A stretch of 64,000 nt of DNA from Megalopta genalis (GCF_051020955.1 NC_135016.1:10062001-10126000); one strand, 5' to 3'. Numbered from the stretch's first letter, positions 43,725 to 56,702 are shown. Notes: a model not told the origin generated them from the letters alone. Program-made: numbers and translations.

Positions 43725-45919
43725 TAAATTACTCTGATCTTCTGCGAATTTTAGGGGTTGATCTTCGACATTCGACGTATCAATGAAATTTTCCAGAAAA
43801 AAAGGAAAAACAGAAAGAAAAAAAAAGAAAAAAGGAGGACATAATCATCGCGTGTTCATATTTATTTTTAAATTACTTCGAAAGTTCAGTTATCCACTTT
43901 TCGACTGAAAATTGATTCGGCAAATGATGTGACATATGACAAATGATGACAATTCTCCGAGGTGTTACGTGGGAATATAAACTAAATTAAATGGTGAACA
44001 TTTCAACGGGAAGCAATATGGCGTTTGTACAGCTTAGCCGAGCAAGGTCAGGACCACACACGCGGACGTAATTCATGTAACCAGATTGGAAGGTACACGA
44101 GGATCCCCCTAATACGTCACGCTGCGTCATTGGCTAATGTTGATCACTATTATCTCAAATGATAGATTGTCCCAAAAGATCTTCCCGTAATGTGCACACA
44201 TGATGCTGTCAAACAGTGCCAGCGTGTATACGCGTGCACAGTAGAATTATACGTTGTTAATGGCTGTGTCGTTTCTTAAGATCTGATATCTGGTATTCAT
44301 TTTTGTCGAGGTGCCGCAATTTTACAACATTACATTCGCTGTACACCTCTTCCGTTACTTCTTCGTTAAGATTTTCCTTATCTAATTACATCGTTCTTTA
44401 ACCCCTTGCCATACTTCGACAAGTCGGTCACGTGTCGGAGATTTCTATTAATAATCTGTTAAATATGAATGCTATTCCGTTCTCTTTAGTCCGATTTCTG
44501 ATTTATTGTCATCAGCGTTTAAACATTTAAGTAAATATTGGTACACAATAAATATAAATAAATGAATCTATAATATATATGTCTATAATAATATATATAA
44601 ATATGTATAAAAATATATATAAATATAATAAATATATATCTATAATATCTATAATAATAATAATAATAATAATAATCTAAAATAAATTTAAATAAATATA
44701 ATAGAAATAAAAATTATCTTTTTTCTTCTTAAAAATTATTACAATCGAGGAACTTCTAATCATTGTAACTATGAAGAAAATGGTACAGCCAGTGGTTAAT
44801 ATTGACGAGTCAATTCAGAATACCGTTTAGTGATCTTCCTGATAAATACAAATGATTCGCATTCCAATTCTAGCCCAGCAGCTAATTATAACTAACTGTT
44901 CTATCATCCCTATTCGACCAGCTCTCTTTTTACTTTCATAATCGAGTTTCTTCTTCGTTATAACACTTTCTCGAACCACTTTTATTTCTCCCACTTCCAT
45001 TCGCGTCAAACCGCAGAACCATAATACAAGATGGTTTTCCAGAAGTTACTCCAGCAGATGGTGTTCCGCACATCGTTACTGGCAAATTGAATTTAAAGTA
45101 CACTTGCGTTATCGATATCTGTCTTCAGCTGCCAGAACTTCACCGCGATGAGACCGTATTACAGAGCACCCGCTTGAGCTGCCGCGAGGTTGCTATGCAC
45201 ACATAGATGGGTATCTCGAGTGAACGAGTTTAACGTTCGAATAAAGTAAGATGAAAAATTACGGGGCGTTGAACGGGGGGATCCCTCGTGCCGCCCCGAT
45301 AACGAAACTGTCGGAGGCACAACGACGTCGGATCACCGTTTCAACCTATCATCGCCTCCGATTTCAGGGCTCGGGTGGCACGCGTCAACCCCTGTTGCGC
45401 GGCGCCCTTCAACCTTTGTCGGGACGCACGCATCGCGCGTTTTATTTTACAACCCGCTATAGCTGTTATTTTCGAATTTGCCGGCCGGGAGGGGGAGACC
45501 GACTTAACACTCATTAGCCAGTTGCGATAGAGGAATTTGCGGGACAGCGGTTCGGTGCAGGGGCTGCGGACGCTATGTTGTGACATTCGTGAAACTTTCG
45601 TAGCAAGACTATTCTTTCTCGAGCGTGTTAAGCGATTTTCGAAACGTATTCGAATTATGACCTTTTTCATTTTATGAAGCGATGACGAGTATTATACGAA
45701 TATTGGATTAAAAAGACATTTTTATTACTAATATTTACTTATTACCTTAACATCAGCATATATTACATACATAATAAACGAAAAATGCAAGAAAAATCTT
45801 ATGCAACTTAAAAATTCAAATTGCTGCTGCAGAGTGGTATTCAGCAAAGCAAGGAACAATACATAATGGCACACCAATATCGCGATTCTTTTCTAATCTT
45901 ATTTTTATAACAATGTAAA
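43725..45919. other. non-coding, unassigned
   Basis: Mostly AT-rich. An (AT)n and (AAT)n microsatellite lies at about 44560-44690. A CpG-rich patch at about 45180-45560 has overlapping frames. No gene recognised. Confidence 0.45.
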
Positions 45920-46095
45920 TTCTAATATCTTTTTTTATTATAATATTCTAATTATTAATTCTATTTTTATTATAATATTCTAATTATTAATTCTATTTTT
46001 ATTATAATATTCTAATTATTAATTCTATTTTTATTATAATATTCTAATTACTAATTCTATTTTTATTATAATATTCTAATTATAATATTCTAAAC
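45920..46095. repeat. 32-bp AT-rich minisatellite, about 5 copies
   Basis: The unit contains ATTCTATTTTTATTATAATA then TTCTAATTATTA. Successive units start at 45958, 45990 and 46022, an exact 32-bp period. The copies are nearly identical, so expansion was recent. Confidence 0.9.
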
Positions 46096-46269
46096 ATCTT
46101 GGAAGTTGAGGATACATTTTTGTTTCCCTAAACTTACAATTTAAATAGCCAATGGTCACTACTACTTTTTACGTCATGGTTAAGCAACAGCATTATTAGG
46201 CTGCAGGGATTTGATGCATTTATGGCAAATATGAGTAGATGCGAATTAAAGCAGTGCACCGGTTGAAAG

Positions 46270-46870
46270 TGATCAAGAATATCGATGTAGGAATTTTATT
46301 TGGCAGCTGTTTCTAACTATTGCACAGATAGGAAGAGTCTAAGAACATCGATGAATCGTCTTTATTTATCGTAATCGCTAAATGAGCAAGAATATTGTTA
46401 CTCAGCTGCTGCATGTAATTGTTCCTACTTTCAAACTTGTGCACAAGTTAAAAGAGTCTAAGAACATCAACGAATGGATATCATTTAATTAGAACCATTA
46501 AATAAGCAAAGACATTTGTACGATACTGCTGCATTTGACTATTTCTGCACAGGTTAAAAGGACATCGATGCATCAAGTTCATTTCACCATAACCACTTAA
46601 TAAGTTAATACATGTTAAATACTGTATCTAACCGTTCCTGCTCTTAAAATTGTGGCCTGGTTAAAACACTCTAAGTGCATCGTTGCATCAATTTCATTTC
46701 ACCAGAATCGCTTAATAAGTTAATGCATTTTAATAATGTATCTGGCCGTTTCTGCTCTTAAAATTGTGAACTGGTTAAAACAGTCGAACTGCATCGATGC
46801 ATCAGTTTCATTTCACCAGAATGTCTAAATAAGCAAAGAAATTCGTATTTCGCTGGTTGGTCTTGTAACC
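46270..46870. repeat. degenerate tandem repeat, ~115-bp unit
   Basis: About five copies anchored on a CATCGATG-like motif at 46346, 46465, 46563, 46679 and 46792 (spacings 119, 98, 116 and 113). Each is followed by TTTCATTTCACCAGAAT-type sequence, an AATAAGTTAATGCA or AATAAGCAAAGA segment and GGTTAAAACA or GTTAAAAGAG. The last two copies are most alike. Confidence 0.65.
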
Positions 46871-49800
46871 GGCGCAGAGAATTTTAATTGAACGGCAAGA
46901 CCCACAAGCCCAGCGATCGCAGCCCGATGAAAACTTGAATACATGTGTACCTTGTTACCAGGGTATTCCGTTCGTCACGAAAGTCCTCGAATGGTTCCGA
47001 CTGGAAATAGAGCTATGGTCGCGAGTAATTGGACTGTTAAACAGTCCGCGGTGGGTGCGGGTTCACCAGAAGTAATTAGGAAACGGAAATTAATTAGGAG
47101 CATGTCGTCGCAATGAATTTCGGCCCGAAAGGGTTAATTACCGCAAAACAGTGCGTGAACCTCTTTCCCCGATAAAGGTGGGTCCTGAACGGTGGTGGAA
47201 GACAAACGGACGCACACAGCGAGAGCCGGGTAGCACGCGACTCGAATGTAATTGACGCGTGGTTCCGTTTGCAGAAAGCTACCCGATGCGCGGAGGCTCG
47301 CTAGCAAGGACGCCGCGCCGCGCCGGTCCGTTCATTCCATAATACGCTTAATGAGGGCCCGTTAATTACACTAATGAATCCCAGAATCCCATCGGCTTAT
47401 ACCTGGCCGTGGAATCGCGTCTGCTGCAACGGACAGACCTCTCCCGTCCTTTAAGCGGCTATTACATCTACCTGTTCCTTGCCATCCATCCAAACCAACC
47501 GAAATACTTCAATGATTTTTTTCCAACCCTCGCCGACAGGTGGACGTAACAATTTCAGAAGGAAGTTTCACGTTCACTTTCCCGTACTTTTTCATACTTC
47601 GTTCTCTAACGAATCCCTCTACTCTCAATTGTTACACGTGCCCGCGCAAAGCTCGGTGCACACGCGTGCATACTTTATGGAAACTGTGTGGAAGGATTGA
47701 CACCTCGAGTCGATAATTTCGCACAAGGTCGATGTTCGTTCAGGCGGTAATTAATTTAAGGAAATTCAGTACATTTTATTGCGATTTATTTAATGTCGAA
47801 TGAAACGAGCACGACTTGCTCGGGTAACTTTAAACTTTGAGGACGTGTTAATTAAACACCGTTAATGAATTCAGCGCAATCCTCTGATCCAATAAGATCT
47901 AATGAGCAATAGATACCACGATACATACTGCTTGGTACGTAACGTACTAAGGAATGAAAGCAAAAGGATAGATATGTGTCAAGAAACGTACGCGTTCAAT
48001 GAGATAATGTGGATGTACGCGTGCACGTTGAACCGGCTTGAGTGGTTAATATTAACACGAAACATGTTGCTATCCAATTCCTAATTGGGGTTTATGTGTT
48101 TATAAAATGATGGTACTTTAGAAAATTCTATCACGTGGAAGATAAATGTAGAATAATTTGGAGAGATAAAGTGTACATTGAAATCCCATTTGAGGATGCT
48201 CAGAAATGTTGAGCATCAAAGGATTGCTTTCATAGACGTATTGCGGATTTTATGCATTCATGAAGAAATCAGTTGACGAAGACGATCTTTCTTCCGCATA
48301 AATAAAAATCCAACCGTTTTTGGATCGATTTTGAAAGCAGCACGACGACTGATCTGGAAACTTGCAATGCAACAGAATTGAAACTGTCTTCGTACCAACA
48401 CCTTTTTCAGACAGTTGCAACTGTAAGACAGAAAATCACGAAAGAGCCAGATTCTCATGATCCGTTACTAAAGCCTTCCTGGAATGCACCCTTGGAATAT
48501 TTGAATGCAATTACCAAGCATGAAAAGGTTACTGGAGCCTTAATCGATGTGGTAATTGTGCTCGAATATGTGTGCGTGCATCTGTAGCAATAGCTACAGG
48601 TAAATAGCCGAGGTAATAACCTCACAGTTTAGGAGAATCGATTATCAACAAAAGTGGTTGAAGAAAAAATTAGCTGTCCGGTACCTCCCCACAAAACTGC
48701 CACGATCGAGTCTGCTTTTTTTTTCATCGTGAAGCGTGTTGCATCTTTGTAACAGGAACGATCGCGAAACGAAAAATAATATACCAGCGTCCCGGCCGCC
48801 GCGGTGTCCACATTTTTTTTCAGACATTATAGCATATTTCCTTTCGTATTGATATGCAGAGTTGCTTTTAAGATAATTTATCTATCGCAGTAAATGTTTT
48901 ATAAATAGATTCGTATCGCGCACAATTGGCAGTCGTTCCTAATGAAAACAGATTAAACGCAGGCATTTTCTCCTACGTCCGCGATACGTTACCCCTTAAC
49001 GAGATACGTCCGAGATAATTAGACGATCCGAGTGTAATAACCTTGCGAATCTCGTTCCCTCTTCTTCGTTATTGACAATCGGGGCGTTCTGCACGTGGGG
49101 AATAGTTATCAGTTACCCGGGATTCCGGGGAATCACCTTCGTGACCGCGCACTTAAACGCTCGCCATTAGTGTTATAGCGATTGCTGTTATTAGAAGCGA
49201 CGCTTTAGGAGTATGTACATGGCTGTGTTGCTTCCTGCAGGTACTGAACGGATCACGGGTTCTACCACTGGCCATTCGAATCGATGCGATGGAACGTCTC
49301 GCTCGCATTTGTTTGATTTTCTTCTTACGGAGCCGCGTGCGCACTTACGGCTTTATTACGATTCAGGCGATCGTTCCGTACCCTCAAATTAGAAATCTGG
49401 TCCATTAATCTGTTCCTCTGTCATTCAGAAACGTTTATTTCTCTTGGGGATCTCGGCATTGTTTGGTATTGCTCTCTTCGTTCAGAAAAAAAAACTAAAG
49501 AATTCGTCGATTTTTTTCGATTTTTTTTCGCTATCTACCTCCGCTGTCGGTTGATAATAATGCGGATCTTCTCCAAAAAAAATCATTTCAATGCGAAGTT
49601 TGAAATCACATATTAATAACTTTATTACTTTACGGACAACTTTATGATGGCTTTCGATTCGCTGACACGTGTTACTCTTCGTACCATATTCGACCGACTG
49701 GCAGCGAGAGCACGAGGCTCCTATTTAACTTCTACAATCACTTAGAAGGTGGCGTTGTTGTCTTCCAATTATCGATAAGTAGGTTTAATTATTCAGGTTT

Positions 49801-50108
49801 AATGATCGTATCTAAGCTAATTATTGAGACTGATACGGGAAAGGCAACGTTTGTCGCAGTCGATGTAACTCTTTTGCATTCTAAACATCCCAGTGAAATT
49901 GAATTCGTTCGAATACGTTAAGATAGCTATAAACATCGGTATGCAGCCAGAAATTAGCTGTCATTCCCGTTAAGACGTTAACGCGTTAAACCATAGATCC
50001 GTCCTTTACAATCCTGCGACATAAACGTCTACTTTGGAAATCCTGAAGTGGCACATCAATTTTGCGACTGAATGTGAGTGCCTGCGGAAAATGATGTATA
50101 ACATGTCA
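46871..50108. other. non-coding, unassigned
   Basis: Moderately GC-rich to about 47480, then mixed. At 48242 there is a reversed end of the inverted-ended repeat family (GCGGATTTTATGCATTCATG). Small frames at 48258-48587 on both strands show no domain I can name. No RNA gene seen. Confidence 0.4.
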
Positions 50109-50665
50109 TTAACCCTTTCGCTACGGCGGTTCAGTCCGCCGTAGCGCCCCTCCTGAACGGAACCACCCGCCGAAATTGTGCACATTGCGCGTGGATAGTG
50201 TATTTGGGAAGAAAAGGGATTTTTCTTTAAAACAATATAGTTATAATTTCTGCATAAGGTATAAAGTTATTTAATAGGTAAAAAAAGTTTCATTAACAAT
50301 GGGAAAAGTGAAGAAATAATATATAATATACAGTAATAAAATAAAACATAATATTCATAATACAAAACATAATACATAATAATTAGTCCTAAAGTTAGTA
50401 CTTTCGATTTTCTATCCCTTTATGACATGTAACACAATAATAATGGGAAATGCAGGTAGAACAAATATAACTTGAATGGTGTGTCGTTTATTTCGGACTG
50501 TCGTTTGTTTGTTTCGTCAAAAGATTCACGCAATAGTAACAAGAGGCGGTGTAGTCCAAAAATTAGGTCGCGATTTTACCAGCATGTCGGATATATCCGG
50601 CGTTCGGCTCCGCGAGTGTTTATATGGATGACGGATATATCCGTCGTTCGGAGCGAAAGGGTTAA
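50109..50665. mobile_element. TTAA-flanked piggyBac-like MITE
   Basis: 557 bp including TTAA on both sides. The left end is TTAACCCTTTCGCTACGGCG and the right end, read inward on the opposite strand, is TTAACCCTTTCGCTCCGAAC: 14 bp of perfect inverted repeat. Just inside the left end is a perfect 11-bp stem (CGCTACGGCGG / CCGCCGTAGCG, 50119-50146, 6-nt loop). Near the right end GGATATATCCG occurs twice (about 50588 and 50631), each followed by a CGTTCGG motif. The interior is AT-rich with no transposase. TTAA target choice and CCC-starting ends are typical of piggyBac-type elements. Confidence 0.75.
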
Positions 50666-52100
50666 AGATAAGTCCAGCCGTACATGGCACCGGATAAATC
50701 ACGATTTTGTTGGGACACTTCGAGTTTAACATAAATGATCAATGTCATAAAGTGCTTCTGCCGTATTCTAAAACGTTTCAGCTTCAACGTCGAAAGAAGA
50801 ACTGCGTCGCCTCATCTCATTCTTACGAAAAGTTCTTTGATTTTGGAATAACTCCTTCATTTAGCCCCGCTGTGCGGCATTCTCCGGTCCCGTTTCAGGA
50901 AAAAGTCAAGTGCGTGAGCCGATCTGTCGACATCTTCCTTTCTTCGTGACGTTAAGAAGGGTTAAGGGGATTAGAATGGGGAACGCGGGCTCCGGGGACA
51001 GGAGTCCTCTTCGGTGCGACGCGCGATGCCCCGCTCAAAGAGAAGGACTCGGCTGTGCCTACCTGTCTGGCAAAGCCGCGCAAAAATAAACAGATTTAGT
51101 GGAAGGCCTATTCTCTGCAGGACGGTAGTCGTAAAGCCGAGAGAATTTAAAGCCCATTGGACAGCGGGCGCGCGTCCGACCCTCTGACCCACTCTCTCTT
51201 TCTTTCTCTCTCTTCATTCTCCTCTCTCTCGCTCCCTCTCTTTCTCTCTCTCTCTCTCTTTCTGTCCCGAGTGGGGTCACTTCGGGAAAGGGCTGGTGAC
51301 ACTAATCTGACGTTAACGGGCCCGCGGTAATCTTAGATGTTATCTGACCGCGCCGGGCCCCTAAAACGAGGACGAAATTGAGGCCCCGATAACGACTCGG
51401 GAACTCTTGGCTGCCGCTGGTCGCCGGTCAATTTGCCCCGGGGATCCGATCAATTTAATAAATCGAATTGCACAGATTGGCCGAGCTCGATTGCCAGAGA
51501 CCGTTTGTTCTTTCGTTTCCGACGTCCTCGCCGCTCCAGCTTTTCTTTTTCTTCATCGTCGCCGGCGCGCTCTCGATGAATTATTCGCGAGCTCGCGAGG
51601 GATGATTTTTTTTCATGGGTTTTCGAATCCCTCGAAGTTACTGTTTTAATGGGGATTTAATCGCGGACCAAGATAAATGTTTACGTTCGGTATTAGCTGA
51701 CCTGTGCGGGGTCAGGACTGGAAAACAAATTCATGAATTATTGCGGCTGGCTTTCTGAAACTTTTCTGTCGAAGTTACTGATTATACGTGAATTCATTTC
51801 TGCATTCAGCGCGTTTCTTTCCTCTGGTTTATCGATTTTAGCAGTTTATTCCCCACGATTCGACGGCAACACCTTGTCTTCGCTTTGTTCGTCCAGAACA
51901 GCGTGACCCACGAGTGACCTTAGGCTCTGAAATTTATTAATTAAACGAAGCCGCAGGGCGACGTTATTACAAATGAGTTTGCAAATCAAGTTGTAAAGAA
52001 ACTTAAAGTGGAGCACAGGTGGATATTAGACTTAAGCATCAACTATGAAGATAAATAACCGAGCACGAAGGCTGTAGCAAAATTCAGTACGCTCTGTATA
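50666..52100. other. non-coding with (CT)n tract
   Basis: A (CT)n-rich microsatellite lies at 51191-51264, with CpG-rich DNA around it (about 50940-51620). No gene recognised. Confidence 0.45.
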
Positions 52101-52563
52101 GGGTGTCCCAGGTGGAAGCCGACGCACTTTGTTTAGATGCTCGGGAGTTTGTTCTGCGCAAAAAATGTTACACTTATCATAAGCCGGTTCGTCTTCGATT
52201 TCGAAATATGGATGAAAATGTTGACAACTTGTCGAAGCTATACGTTTCTCTGATGAGCGTTGACAACAATTTTGAAAACATTTCGCAGTGGATGCAGTCG
52301 ATGGGAGGTGATTTTGAGCAATCTCTTCAAATTACTTTATCCAGCAAATAACTCGAATTAATCTGAAATTGTCTTAAATAACTGTAAAACATGGTTGCAA
52401 ATAAATCATTATGTATCGTTGAAAGTTCAGTGTCTGTGATTCGTACTACTTCTCTCTCATAATCTCGGAAACGAAGACGAATGGGACTCGTGTACACATT
52501 TCTTGCTCGGAACGATCTATCGTACACGTTGACAGAGTTCGTCGGTTTCGGTGTGGGACACCC
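52101..52563. mobile_element. 463-bp element with ~110-bp inverted arms
   Basis: Starts GGGTGTCCCA and ends TGGGACACCC. Read inward from each end, the arms align for about 110 bp with moderate divergence. Shared landmarks are CCGACGAACT or CCGACGCACT, a CAAGAAATGTGTACAC-like segment and TTCGTCTTCG. Small frames in both arms encode a VRLRFR or IRLRFR peptide because the arms are inverted copies. The centre of about 240 bp is not repeated. It is a non-autonomous DNA transposon or foldback element of unknown superfamily. Confidence 0.65.
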
Positions 52564-55500
52564 AGTACGTTTGTTAATACCAATATTTATACTGTCAGGA
52601 ACGTACATGCTACCGCACGACTAATCTCCGACGTAAGGAGTACAAATTTTTCGTTTGAAAATTCATATTTACGACCTCTTTCCCTATCTCTTCAATTATT
52701 TCACAGTCGTAGATCATTCGAAGCTCGCATTTTCGTATTTGCGAGCTTCCAATCGCCGTGTACTTCGCATTAACAAGTACGCTAATGAATATTGAACGGG
52801 CCCGTCGAATATCTAAACAGCGAATAAGTAAGCCATTTGTCAAACGAAAAACTGCATCCTGCTTAAAATTCTGCTCACCCTCGTGATAAACGTTATCGGC
52901 GTAACAGAGCCTCCTAATTTCCCGGAACATAAATATTAACATCGCTCGAATGTATCTGTTCTTTTTCAGCGAAAAGATAAATGGCGTACCATTTCCATGT
53001 TAATTAAACCGTATAATTAGAAAATTGTTCTCGTGCTGCGGCGTGTGGAAACAACATGGCCGCGGGGCCGGTCTACGCGCGCCATCGCGACAGGCCAGCA
53101 ACATTCGACGATAGATTTTTGCCGGGAGATAAATGATCGAAAAAGCCGGCGACTTTATGGCGCGAGCGTTTTACGAGGATGGAAAAATGAAAACGTTTTA
53201 CGAAGAAGGTGTACTTGCTGGAAATAAGGAGGCCGGGGAGGCTCGATACGACGGGATTAGCCCGGGCTCCTTAATGAGCGTTAATGGCACGTGATTTCTT
53301 AATCACCTTAATGATCACCATGCGCATAACTCGCCGCCGTGGACACTGGGGACCAATAAAAACCAATTTAACCGATATACTCGCCGCGTTATGCCGATTC
53401 ACCTATCGTTCTTATTTTGTCCGTTTTGGCCTTTATGCGACGCGCAGCAAATAGCCCTTACGACCGCGCTTTTTACAACGCGGCTTCTGGAAATGCTCAT
53501 TATAATATTACTTTTCCGTCGATTACCTCTTAACTGGTTTAAACGTCAATCCGCTTGAAGGTGGTATTCTTGAACTTTCGAAAAATCGATTCTTTTTTAT
53601 TGCATTTTCTTAAAGGGCGCGCCGTCGAAAATATGCCTGCAACAGGACTCATTTGAATTTGTATTATGTTACACGAGATTTTTCTCGACAATTCATTTTT
53701 CGACTGGTGCGTGCGATATCTCAATTATCGAAATATTTAATTATTGAAATCTTTTATTTATGGTGGTCATACTAGAGCTATATTTATACTAAACAAGATG
53801 CCATTTTGTTTGTTTCTGATTAACGAAATGGTCAGCATATTTTTCTAAAATACCTGTTTTTAACCAAAAACAGCTCACGTAATTTTTATTATTTCTGATT
53901 AATTACACTTTAATTAATTAATTATACTTTAAATGTTAGTAAATATGTGATCCACACAAAACCCATGTACAAAGAGTCTTATGATTTCATTTAAAATAAT
54001 AATAGTAATCGATCACACATTTTACAAGATCACGAGGCAAATTTTCATACGTCCATTTAAAAAATATTGCGCAAGGCACGCGCGGGATCTTGCCCGCCCC
54101 AGAACCCACTGCTTAATCCATCCAGCTCGTGTGCGTCTTTCCGCCACGTGGCTTCAACCCTTGTGAGACAAACGATCCGCTGGGCGGAGTTCTCCGTACG
54201 TTTCCTTTCGACCTTTGTGCCTCTGCGACGTGCAAGTTCGCCAGCTGGATGTCCAGAAGGCGTTGCGACAATTCGACATTTAAGCCATTATACAGGGTGT
54301 TTCGATACCGCCGTGCGCCGGGGGTGAGTTGTAAAAAATGTATTTCTATGGCTCGCCCATGAAAGCCTTGTTTTCGTCCAAGCCACAACAGCCTGTGTTC
54401 TCGGAGCTGCTTTGTGGAAGCATTTGCTCCGCTTTGAACGTCTACGAATTTATATTTTAGATCTATTTAAATTTCTCCATCTGCTTGCTTTCACATCTAT
54501 GACAATTAATTATTGTGTTCTACACTTAGTTACATTTTTTAGGATAACGCAGTTGCTAAATTCATATAATGCTCAGAATATTAATCAAATTATTAATCAA
54601 ACAATTTCGTTTAAGGCAATTAATTCTGAGGTAATCCTCTATGGTAATTAATTATTCTGTTCTACAACAATATAATAATTCCAGACTAACGCAGTTGATA
54701 AATTGATAATGTTCAGAACATAGATTAAATTCTCAAGAAATTTATTTTAAATTACTCCAAGAATTAGCTTCCACTTTTATGACAATATTTCCAAAATTTT
54801 GCGAACTTCCACAATTTATTATTACTTTCTACACTTGAATAATTGCAAGACCCAAACACAATTGCTGAATCCATAATACAAGATTTAAATGCATAAATTT
54901 GTCTGTCGTTTAATCATCCTGTGTTCAGCTTTCAAGATCACACCCTATTTTAGAATTTTTCTTTGAGGATATTTTTTAGAATAATTACTTTGAGGATCGT
55001 TCGATACTCAAAGCGAACGTGTTCAGTGCCAGAGTGAACCTTGGAACTGCAAGGTTCGATCAGACTTCTCGAAATCCCTTTCACCACCTCCGCCGGCCAA
55101 TCAGGTTCACTTTAATACTCACAATCGCAAAAGCAACCGACAACCGACCCTAAACGTCGTTTTCTCCCGGCCTTCAAGGACGAATTCATTGGTTTTCATC
55201 CATATAAGAGAATTACGGGATTAACGCGCGAGGGTCGTTGAGAGAAAGATGGCAGGGGTGGCCAGAAGGTTAGGGTTGCCCGACAATGTCGCGCAAACGA
55301 GCGAGCCACCCCATGCGCGAGACCGCCACGCCCTTCTTGCTGCGTGGAATCGCAAATTGGCACCCCAACCTGACCACCTCTTGCTTCTTCCACCTAACTT
55401 TTCCACCCCTAGCTTTTCCTCTTTTTCTGGCCGCCATCGCGACCTCCCTTTTCCCATCGTTTCGATCTCGCCAGGATCGTCGAATCGAACAGGCCGAACG

Positions 55501-56336
55501 GATTCGTTACGCTTACGCCACGTTCCGCGAAACACTCCCACAAGGCCGCACGTTCTCCTTGAGATACTTTATCCGATGTTATCTTTGTTTCAGTAATTAT
55601 TAGACTGCCGACTTTACGCATTTACGGCAAAAACGAAGAGGTCAAATAGAGAACTGTGAAGACAGAAGATTATTTCTATTTTATATTTATCATTATATTT
55701 ATTGTTTATATTATATTATACATATATTATTTTATATTATTATATTTATTATTTCTATATTTATTTATCTTTTATTTAGAAGATTATTTCTAATTCATTA
55801 CAATAATTAAGACAAGAAAGACATTTAGTAATGTACCCTGTAATTAAATGAGAATTTTTATTCTGCATAAATATCCACGGTTTAGTAGTGATATTTAAAC
55901 ATTTACACGCCAATGGCGACCTTCGAAAACCACTAAAAATTAATACACCGAAATTCGAACGAATTTATAAATGATTAAATTTGCGCGCGTTTACCGAGTT
56001 CAACGATACGCGGATCACCAAAAAACAGAAAGTTATAGATTTCTTGAAGAAATACAAACTTCCGTGCAAATGGCAACGCCCAGCAGCGTCAGCAGCCAAT
56101 GACGCGGCGCCGCGTGGCTGCGTCGGGCATTTGGCCTCGCCCAAAAGGGTCACGTGAGTCATGCGCGCTACCGCGTCAGATCGCGTCGTCCGAATTTCTC
56201 GAGTCGGCAGAATAACTCCGAGTCCCTTCGAGCGGTTGCAGGGCGACGATTGAAACGAAGGACACATTTATCATCCACTTGTCACCGCGCGTCACGGAAC
56301 TGTGTCGTCCCAAAGACAATCTAGCGGCAGAAAGAG
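52564..56336. other. non-coding, unassigned
   Basis: CpG-rich at about 53030-53480 and 55060-55570. AT-rich elsewhere, with an AT-rich simple repeat at about 55680-55790. A short hairpin CTGTTTTT / AAAAACAG lies at 53854-53873. TACAGGGTGT at 54291 resembles a transposon end without a visible partner. No gene recognised. Confidence 0.4.
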
Positions 56337-56702
56337 TTAGAGGCCCCCGTCTAACGACGATCCTCGAGAAGAGAAGTCTATGGTGGTGGAAGGAAGGGAC
56401 GGAGTAATAGAATTAGTTCGACCAGACGAGGAGACCTCCTCACTTAGCTCGCTATAATACGAGGCAAGTTCCGTCACGAAGACCTTAATATCCGCCACTT
56501 CCTCCGCCTCCCACTCGTTCGTTTGTTTATTCGATATCGTCCGACGTCTTACGAGGCCGAGCCTCGGTCTTCCTGACCCCTGCACGATACTAATTCCCTT
56601 TCCTGTTCTACTCCTCGTGTTCTTCTCTATGAATTCATGAATACGACCGCCCGAGGTGCTCGATATTTCTCTTCTGTACCGATCGCATCGACTATCAACC
56701 AT
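56337..56702 (-). CDS. unassigned 121-codon open frame (low support)
   Basis: ATG-initiated with an acceptable context (AAAAAATGG) and free of stops for 121 codons. The predicted protein is Ser/Arg/Glu-rich, with an acidic stretch EAEEVADIKVFVTELASYYS near residues 70-90 and a Ser/Thr-rich tail. I recognise no family. The surrounding DNA is balanced in composition, so a frame this long can occur by chance. Codon use is mixed and unconvincing. It could be a small exon, a decayed coding fragment or noise. Confidence 0.15.
   Translation of the reverse strand: MVDSRCDRYRREISSTSGGRIHEFIEKNTRSRTGKGISIVQGSGRPRLGLVRRRTISNKQTNEWEAEEVADIKVFVTELASYYSELSEEVSSSGRTNSITPSLPSTTIDFSSRGSSLDGGL

Noticed and set aside
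43798..43840. A-rich run as a retroposon poly(A) tail
   Set aside because: The run is mixed A/G (AAAGAAAAAAAAAG-type) and no SINE or LINE body or target duplication is visible beside it.
46270..46870. CRISPR-like array of regular repeats
   Set aside because: The repeats are long, diverged and contiguous with no unique spacers, in eukaryotic DNA.
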